Positions 58,406-64,000 of a stretch of DNA of 64,000 nt are shown one piece after another (the first letter of the stretch is position 1; the number at the start of each line of letters is the position of its first letter). The notes under the pieces are model-generated. The model was not told the origin of the DNA and made no database searches. It was given only the letters and a program-made list of their open reading frames with translations. Where the stretch lies: positions 186,001 to 250,000 of the forward strand of contig CANLEM010000005.1 in assembly GCA_947489685.1 (NCBI GenBank), given 5' to 3'. A program made the translations under genes and the position numbers. The stretch is from an uncultured Aquimarina sp. Lineage in GTDB: Bacteria > Bacteroidota > Bacteroidia > Flavobacteriales > Flavobacteriaceae.

Positions 58406-61360
58406 ATGAAAATCAAGCTATTCATTTCTCTATTTTTTGTAGCTACGTTTATTTACAGTCAGCAATACTCTAAGATTGATTCTTTAAAAAGAAGATTTAA
58501 AGAAAATACGGATGTGCAAAATAAGTATGAAAATTTAGTTTCAATTTTTGAATATTACTTATATCAAAATCTTGATTCTGCAGGGTTATATCGAAAGCAA
58601 ATTCATCGTTTAGCGAAAAAGAATCCCGAGCTTATGATATCTTCCCATAGTTTGTCGGCAAAATATTATTATTTCAAATTTGAATTGGATAGTGCATTGT
58701 ATCACACGAATTTGATTCTGGACATTGCTCAAAAAGTAGCTAATGATAGTTTAATATCAGATTCCTACAGAAGAATCGCAATATTACAAAGTAGTAAAGG
58801 AAACCTTGAAGAGGCGGTCATTACTGGGAAATTAGCACTGAACAGCGCTAACAAATCGGGAAATTGGGAGTTGGTAGCTTCGGCCAATACAATGGTTGCC
58901 AACCAATTATATAAAAAAGACAATTACGATGAGGCATTAAACCATTATTTAATTGCAGATTCAATTTACAAAGCCAATAATGAATGTAGTAGAAATGTAG
59001 CCTTGATTTATGATAACATTGGCAACATTTACATTAATTTTAAAGATACCAAAGCATTGTATTACATCAATGAATCTGAAGCCATTTATTCGGACTTAGA
59101 TGATGGAGAAGGAATTGCATATACCCAAAACCTCCGTGGAACTTTTTTTCAAAAAAACAAGGAGTATAAGAAGTCGATAGAAGAGTTTCTAAAATCCGCT
59201 AACTTTTACGAAAACTATGGGAATGATTATAGTAAGAATTCGATATATGTGAAATTATTGAATTGTTATTCCGCACTAGGTGAATATAAAAAAGCGGAGA
59301 ATTATCTTAAAAAATCTGAAGCTTTAATTTCCAACACGTCTTCGGTTGATATGAAATTTGAAACCTATTTAAATGCGATACAGTTCTTTTTGGATCAAGG
59401 GAAGAACAAAAGAGCGCTAGCTTATCTCAAAAAGACCGAAGAATTGTTAAATAATGAAAATAGCAGTCTATATCTTCATAGAGCTAAGGGTGTTAGTGAG
59501 GGGTATTCTAAAGCATACGAGGCTTTAGGAAGGTATGATCTAGCATTGCGGTACAGCAAAAAATGGAATGGATTAAATGATAGTATCAATAGCCTGAATA
59601 ACTTAGAGCTATCCAAGAATTTAGAAGCAAAATACCAAGCTGATAAAAAGGAAAAAGAAATCGCATGGTTAGAGGCGGAAAAGAAAGCAGTGGAAATTCA
59701 AAAATCCAATCAACGTAATCTTTTCATAGCTGGGTTAGGAGTATTTTCAATAGCAGGTATCTTTTTATTTTTTACACTGCGCAACCGGCAAAAGACAAAT
59801 AAAAAATTAAAAGAATTAGATACGCTAAAGTCTAAATTTTTTGCAAATATCTCGCATGAATTTCGAACACCACTTACATTAATATCTGCTCCTGTTGAAA
59901 AAAAATTAGCTTCAGAAAATTTAAACAAAGCTGACCGCTCAGAATTTGAAATGATAGACCGGAATTCTAAGAGGTTATTGAGTCTGGTTGACCAGTTATT
60001 AGACCTTTCTAAGTTAGAGTCAAGAAATCTAAAGTTGGGCGTGACTCAAGGTGATCTATCTCCTCTTCTAAAAGCTATTACATCCTCATTCCAATATTTG
60101 GCAAAACAGAAGAGCATTAATTATTCAGTAAAAGTTGATGACTTAAAAAATGTGTGGTTTGATGAAAGTATTATTGAAAAAATTGTCATCAACTTATTGT
60201 CTAATGCTTTTAAATATACACCAGAGAATGGCAATGTAAATTTTGATGCTAGCCAAAAAAATGATCGATTAGAAATTTCTTTGGAAAATACCGGAGCAGT
60301 GCTGTCTAAAGAAAAAATAGATCAAATTTTTAATAGGTTTTACCAAGTTGATGCAAATGCTGATGGTGTTGGAATAGGTTTGTCATTGGTTAAAGAATTA
60401 GTCACTTTATCACATGGTGAAATTTCCGTAGAAAATACTTCTAACAAGAAAATACGATTTAAAGTCGTTTTACCTTGTACTAGAAACGATTTTCATTCTG
60501 ATGAATTAATTAGTTTAGAACAGTTAGATTCGATTTCAACAGATTTTGAGCCTGAGCTTATTATTACTGAAGCTACAAAAGCTAAAGATGAAGAAATTGA
60601 TATTGATCAACCTATTTTGCTCATCGTAGAAGATAATGAAGATATTAGAAAGCTTGTCATTCAAGTATTTTCAAATTCATTTCAGATTCTAGAAGCCGAA
60701 AATGGTAAAATCGGTATTGAAAAAGCAATAAAATTTGTGCCTGATATTATTATTTCTGATATCATGATGCCTGAGACTAATGGGTTAGAATTGTGCAAAC
60801 AAATCAAGCTTGATGAACGCACCTGTCACATACCAATTATTTTATTAACTGCTAAAGCCGATGAAGAAGATCTGTACAGAGGTTTAGAAACCGGTGCTGA
60901 TGATTATATAACGAAGCCATTTAAATTGAAACTCTTACAAACCAGAGTTCAAAATTTAGTGGCTTCAAGAAAACTTCTTCGAGATCGCTACAGTCAAGAA
61001 GTCATTTTAAAGCCAAGAGATATTGCAATAAGCAATCTCGATGAACAGTTTTTGGAAAGAATGCAGACTGTATTAGATAAAAAATTGACAGAACCTTCTC
61101 TTAATACAGAAGAGTTAAGCAAGCTCATGGGAATGAGCCGTATGCAATTGCACAGAAAGCTAAAATCTCTATTGGGTTTGTCTACAACAGAGTTTATACG
61201 TAATGAACGCTTGAAATCTGCGGCAGAATTACTTAAAAATACCGATATAAGCATTGCAGAAGCTGCTTATAGTACTGGTTTCAATGAAGTGACCTATTTT
61301 TCTAAGAGTTTCAAAAAAGTATATGGTCTATCCCCTTCTGCCTTCCGTAAGGATAACTGA
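58406..61360 (+). CDS. Hybrid TPR-histidine kinase-receiver-AraC regulator
   Basis: The 984-residue protein starts with a signal peptide (IKLFISLFFVATFIYSQ), then TPR repeats to about residue 430, a membrane helix (LFIAGLGVFSIAGIFLFFTL), a HisKA domain with H484 in FFANISHEFRTPLTLI, a HATPase domain (IVINLLSNAFKYTPENG, VGIGLSLVKELVTLSHG), a receiver domain with D785 in PDIIISDIMMPETNG, and a C-terminal AraC HTH (MGMSRMQLHRKLKSLLG, YSTGFNEVTYFSKSFKKVYG). It is a complete two-component system in one chain, like Bacteroidetes HTCS proteins but with a TPR sensor instead of a propeller. Confidence 0.96.
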   Translation: MKIKLFISLFFVATFIYSQQYSKIDSLKRRFKENTDVQNKYENLVSIFEYYLYQNLDSAGLYRKQIHRLAKKNPELMISSHSLSAKYYYFKFELDSALYHTNLILDIAQKVANDSLISDSYRRIAILQSSKGNLEEAVITGKLALNSANKSGNWELVASANTMVANQLYKKDNYDEALNHYLIADSIYKANNECSRNVALIYDNIGNIYINFKDTKALYYINESEAIYSDLDDGEGIAYTQNLRGTFFQKNKEYKKSIEEFLKSANFYENYGNDYSKNSIYVKLLNCYSALGEYKKAENYLKKSEALISNTSSVDMKFETYLNAIQFFLDQGKNKRALAYLKKTEELLNNENSSLYLHRAKGVSEGYSKAYEALGRYDLALRYSKKWNGLNDSINSLNNLELSKNLEAKYQADKKEKEIAWLEAEKKAVEIQKSNQRNLFIAGLGVFSIAGIFLFFTLRNRQKTNKKLKELDTLKSKFFANISHEFRTPLTLISAPVEKKLASENLNKADRSEFEMIDRNSKRLLSLVDQLLDLSKLESRNLKLGVTQGDLSPLLKAITSSFQYLAKQKSINYSVKVDDLKNVWFDESIIEKIVINLLSNAFKYTPENGNVNFDASQKNDRLEISLENTGAVLSKEKIDQIFNRFYQVDANADGVGIGLSLVKELVTLSHGEISVENTSNKKIRFKVVLPCTRNDFHSDELISLEQLDSISTDFEPELIITEATKAKDEEIDIDQPILLIVEDNEDIRKLVIQVFSNSFQILEAENGKIGIEKAIKFVPDIIISDIMMPETNGLELCKQIKLDERTCHIPIILLTAKADEEDLYRGLETGADDYITKPFKLKLLQTRVQNLVASRKLLRDRYSQEVILKPRDIAISNLDEQFLERMQTVLDKKLTEPSLNTEELSKLMGMSRMQLHRKLKSLLGLSTTEFIRNERLKSAAELLKNTDISIAEAAYSTGFNEVTYFSKSFKKVYGLSPSAFRKDN

Positions 61361-61477
61361 TTTTCCCATGCTACACTAGGGAATTTTTGAGTCATTTTAC
61401 TTCATGTTACATTTCTTCATAGTATCTGTTACATATGTTCAAGAGCATACTAAAAGTGCCCTTTAACTTTGGCGTTA

Positions 61478-61642
61478 ATGAAAAAATACAATAGCAAATC
61501 TAAACAGTATTTGGGGAATTTAAAGCGCCTTTCTTCTTATAAAATTTACTTAAACATTAAGCATTTGAACAAAGGCAGTTATGAATTAAATATTATTAAT
61601 AAAAACAAGCTCATAAAAAGAACTCGATTTGATAAAGAATAA
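61478..61642 (+). CDS. 54-residue basic protein, possible gene
   Basis: ATG 61478 opens MKKYNSKSKQYLGNLKRLSSYK, then IYLNIKHLNKGSYELNIINKNKLIKRTRFDKE and TAA. It is below the ORF-track cutoff, strongly basic and plausibly beta-rich at its end. Similar short proteins ending in a KGSYxLNI-type strand occur in Flavobacteriia as I recall, without function. A sister frame continues with coding-like sequence (KIKNSDEILNINFEKPLI), so a frameshift is possible. Confidence 0.5.
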   Translation: MKKYNSKSKQYLGNLKRLSSYKIYLNIKHLNKGSYELNIINKNKLIKRTRFDKE

Positions 61643-61742
61643 TCAAATAAAAATAAAAAATTCTGATGAAATATTGAATATCAATTTTGAAAAACCATTA
61701 ATAATGTCTCATGCAATGAAGAAACCACTAGAATTATACATT

Positions 61743-62354
61743 ATGAAATCAATCACTTTACTTGCTATTACAATAACCTTGCTCTTATGTTTTGCCTGTG
61801 GGAGTAAAGAAAAAAAAGATAAGCGAACAGATTTTAAAGAAGAAGAAACAAAATCTGTAAAAACTTCAAAAGAAAGAGATATCAACCTCAAACAGAATGG
61901 CGATTATACCGAACTTTATGTAGAAACTGGGAATTGTAAAATTACCACAGAACAGTTGGCCGAAGCTTTGGGTATAAGTGAAAATAAGGTTACCCCAAAT
62001 AATAGCTATCAGGGAAGCTGTTGGTTCAAAGTTTTGGGACCTGATAATTTAGAAACCAACTATGGGATAAGTTTAGAAAAATTTTCTAATAGCGTAGTAA
62101 ACCAAGAAATCAATAATGCACAAAAACAAGAACTCATGGATATTCGGCTTAGCGAAACAGGAGATACCTATATTACTAGACATCCCGTTCAAGGCTTTCT
62201 TTTACTTCTCAACCCAAATTATACCAATACGATTAAAGTCAGTTACAGTTATTTTAATCGTAATGGACCAAAACCTACACCAGAGCAGCAAGAAGAGCGT
62301 AAACAGAACACCTATAAGCTTGCGAATTACATCATTAATCAGTATAAAAATTAA
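61743..62354 (+). CDS. Unrecognised lipoprotein, 203 residues
   Basis: ATG 61743 gives a lipoprotein signal (SITLLAITITLLLCFAC); the track start at 61629 would put 38 residues before it. A charged linker (SKEKKDKRTDFKEEETKS) leads to a domain with a Cys pair (GNCKITTEQLAEALG and YQGSCWFKVLG) and a C-terminal helix. The TEQLAEALGISENKV stretch resembles a short helical pair. The family is unrecognised. It begins 5 bp before the next gene and should be co-transcribed with it. Confidence 0.75.
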   Translation: MKSITLLAITITLLLCFACGSKEKKDKRTDFKEEETKSVKTSKERDINLKQNGDYTELYVETGNCKITTEQLAEALGISENKVTPNNSYQGSCWFKVLGPDNLETNYGISLEKFSNSVVNQEINNAQKQELMDIRLSETGDTYITRHPVQGFLLLLNPNYTNTIKVSYSYFNRNGPKPTPEQQEERKQNTYKLANYIINQYKN

Positions 62355-62359
62355 GAATC

Positions 62360-63694
62360 ATGAAAATATGTAGATGCAAGTTGATTTTAGTGTTTTTATT
62401 GGCTGGTATTACTCAGGTTTATGCCCAACCTTTTACACTAGATAAGAACATAAAACCGGTTGAACTAAAGTTACAAAAAGATACCCGTAAAGGGTATGAA
62501 GGAGGAAAGTTCATAGCTACTTTAAGTACAGTGGATTCCACAAAATATTACTATGTAAAAGGTCATGACTTGTTCCAGTTTGTTGATGTTTTAGTGAAAG
62601 GGTTTGGCAACAAAAATTCTTTGGAAGCATCTTTAGTGTATGACAACTGGAACGACGTGGTGGAAAAGCAATCTATGCGATCGGCAAAAGACGGGATAAT
62701 CCATTTTAAGGTAAGGGCTTTCGGATCTTTTGGATTAAAAATAATTTCACCTTCGAATGAAGCCATCAATTTCACCATTATGGTAAGTGCCAGTCCGCAG
62801 CAAAAGACCTACCTGGGTAGTCCGTTCTCAAAGATCAAGGATAGCGAAATGAAAGCAGGCAATTCTACTGTTGGCGATACGGGTGGGTCGGGCAGTAGCA
62901 ATAAAGTTTTATATATCATTTTAAGCATCTGTCTTTTGGTCATAGGGTTGCTTGTAGGTAAACTTTTGAGTAAAAAGTCTGTAACTATTATTGTCTTACT
63001 GCTTACCCTACCACTTAAAGCTCCTGCACAAAATGGAGCTACTCCTGGTTTCTTCTATAAAGATCGTTACTATAACGGTGAAGACTTGGATAATGGCAAA
63101 TTTGAAGAAGATCTGGAAAATGAAATGGGCGACGGTTATAACCCGAAGAAAGATATAGAAAATCTATACGGGAAATTACAAAAGATAAAGGAATTTTTAG
63201 ACGTAACTGTAAATCTATACAACAATTATAAAGGTCTAGGAAATTGTATCAATTCCGTACCTCCACGTGGCGAACCACGCATCCCTTCGTTTTGTGATAT
63301 TCCCAGCTCTAGTGACGAAAACGGCTGCGCTGAGTGCTTCTTAAAAGCACGCGAAGAATTTAATGATGTCCGCTATCTATTTGAGCAATTGGCTACAATT
63401 TACAAGTGTACCAAGAATTTTTCGAATGCAGCTTTGTCCTTTGGGGATAATGCTTCAGGTGTACATGCCGTAGCAGGAATGGCTTGGCAAGCAGAACGCC
63501 GGAATATAGAAAAATCAATATCCGAATTAGAAAATGCTTACGACAAAAAGTATGCAGAATTACTACAAAGTCTCTCTGATGCGATGCTTAAACTTAGTGA
63601 ATGTGAAGCTCGTTATGGCGTAGAAGACTGGTTTGACCGATTTGGTTATATGTATTTTGAATTTATGCGGGATAAATACCAACGAACAGATTGA
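62360..63694 (+). CDS. Unrecognised two-part exported/membrane protein
   Basis: The 444 residues contain a signal peptide (LILVFLLAGITQVYAQ), a beta-sandwich-like domain (residues about 30-150: VELKLQKDTRKGYEGGKFIATL, VDVLVKGFGNKNSLEASLVYDNW), a Gly/Ser linker, a membrane helix (VLYIILSICLLVIGLLVGKLL, about 184-204), a second hydrophobic stretch ending like a signal peptide (VTIIVLLLTLPLKAPAQ), and a helical C-terminal domain with several cysteines (GNCINS, SFCDIPSSSDENGCAECF, YKCTKN). It reads like two exported proteins joined. Function unknown. Confidence 0.75.
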   Translation: MKICRCKLILVFLLAGITQVYAQPFTLDKNIKPVELKLQKDTRKGYEGGKFIATLSTVDSTKYYYVKGHDLFQFVDVLVKGFGNKNSLEASLVYDNWNDVVEKQSMRSAKDGIIHFKVRAFGSFGLKIISPSNEAINFTIMVSASPQQKTYLGSPFSKIKDSEMKAGNSTVGDTGGSGSSNKVLYIILSICLLVIGLLVGKLLSKKSVTIIVLLLTLPLKAPAQNGATPGFFYKDRYYNGEDLDNGKFEEDLENEMGDGYNPKKDIENLYGKLQKIKEFLDVTVNLYNNYKGLGNCINSVPPRGEPRIPSFCDIPSSSDENGCAECFLKAREEFNDVRYLFEQLATIYKCTKNFSNAALSFGDNASGVHAVAGMAWQAERRNIEKSISELENAYDKKYAELLQSLSDAMLKLSECEARYGVEDWFDRFGYMYFEFMRDKYQRTD

Positions 63695-63772
63695 TAAATT
63701 ATATCCTTTTAAATGTGAGGACATTGACCTGGTTAATAGCGTAAGGATAAAAAATAGAACGAAAAAAGTACC

Positions 63773-64000
63773 ATGAAATACATCAAATATTCAGTAAGTA
63801 TGATCTTGATTTTGGTTTTAGGTTTTTCCTGTAAATCAGATACAGAGAAATCAAAAGAAGAGTCAATAGAAAAAGTGCTTGAAGGTTTTGAAGATACCTC
63901 AGATAACACAGTAGAAAAGAGCACTAATAATCTTCTTGATATTGATGAAATGCAAGAATTTCTCAATAACAGTCAAATATCCGAAGACCAAAAAAAAGAA
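63773..64000 (+). CDS. Lipoprotein, partial (runs off the window end)
   Basis: ATG 63773 opens the lipoprotein signal KYIKYSVSMILILVLGFSC, followed by a polar acidic stretch (KSDTEKSKEESIEKVLEGFEDTSDNTVEKS) and NNLLDIDEMQEFLNNSQISED. The frame is open to the last base (76 codons). It is 78 bp after the two-part protein on the same strand and probably in its operon. No family can be assigned from the visible part. Confidence 0.72.
   Translation, partial: MKYIKYSVSMILILVLGFSCKSDTEKSKEESIEKVLEGFEDTSDNTVEKSTNNLLDIDEMQEFLNNSQISEDQKKE

Noticed and set aside
1-64000. CRISPR arrays, insertion sequences, integrases, phage structural genes
   Set aside because: No regular short repeats with spacers, transposase or integrase motifs (DDE, tyrosine recombinase RHRY) or capsid/tail genes were seen.

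Overview
This 64 kb window is AT-rich chromosomal DNA from a member of the Bacteroidetes, most likely a marine Flavobacteriaceae species (Aquimarina-like is my best guess from protein flavour, not a demonstrated assignment). The signs are the -7 promoter element TAnnTTTG ahead of several genes, a type IX secretion sorting tail on the alpha-amylase, many short lipoproteins, TPR-containing histidine kinases and AraC hybrids, AraC regulators with seven-helix N-termini, GIN-domain proteins, a TonB receptor paired with a PepSY protein, and a short-loop cytochrome bd. About 60 genes are supported, plus one intact tRNA-Pro(GGG) and one truncated tRNA 3' end.

Layout. 1-6926: a compact MoxR operon (SpoIIM-like, membrane protein, DUF4129, DUF4350, MoxR ATPase, DUF58) divergent from an RDD protein; several members start at GTG or TTG and overlap. 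7064-10097: small NTF2-fold proteins, an unusual tandem AraC regulator, a YHS protein and a DUF2141 protein. 10245-11414: OxyR with both redox cysteines and a palindromic operator on its own promoter. 11547-19233: AIM24-like, DUF4442, DUF4870, a minimal HExxH membrane protease-like protein, and a PadR/PspC/GIN group. 19301-25611: thioredoxin reductase, a TPR-HTH regulator, a sterol desaturase-like enzyme, a TRIC-type channel and a thioesterase. 25689-27662: fasciclin, sigma factor and anti-sigma factor. 27675-38573: small enzymes, a metal-type TonB receptor/PepSY cluster, an OmpA-like protein, a MarR-GNAT fusion with a palindromic operator, and an SLC13 transporter. 39167-41620: tRNA-Pro and cydAB. 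41987-46179: two unrecognised lipoproteins and a two-component system. 46254-49394: a 1046-residue secreted GH13 amylase with three tandem 100-residue starch-binding repeats and LacI-type palindromes upstream. 49831-53505: an AraC regulator, a DJ-1-like lipoprotein and a serine-hydrolase-fold protein that lacks its catalytic motif. 54259-56647: a small lipoprotein, a YceI-TPR fusion and its probable AraC regulator. 57139-64000: a tRNA 3' fragment with terminator, a one-piece TPR/histidine kinase/receiver/AraC regulator, and unrecognised secreted proteins that may lie on an integrated element.

The parts most worth following up are the 33-bp direct repeats exactly 1400 bp apart that sit upstream of both the AraC gene and the YceI-TPR gene; the tRNA 3' fragment at 57139-57155 and the unfamiliar secreted genes to its right; the pseudo-enzyme at 51793; the double-AraC protein at 7473; and the two-part secreted/membrane protein at 62360. 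No CRISPR array, insertion sequence, integrase or phage structural gene is visible. No established novel system is claimed. All function calls come from reading motifs by eye, without database searches.
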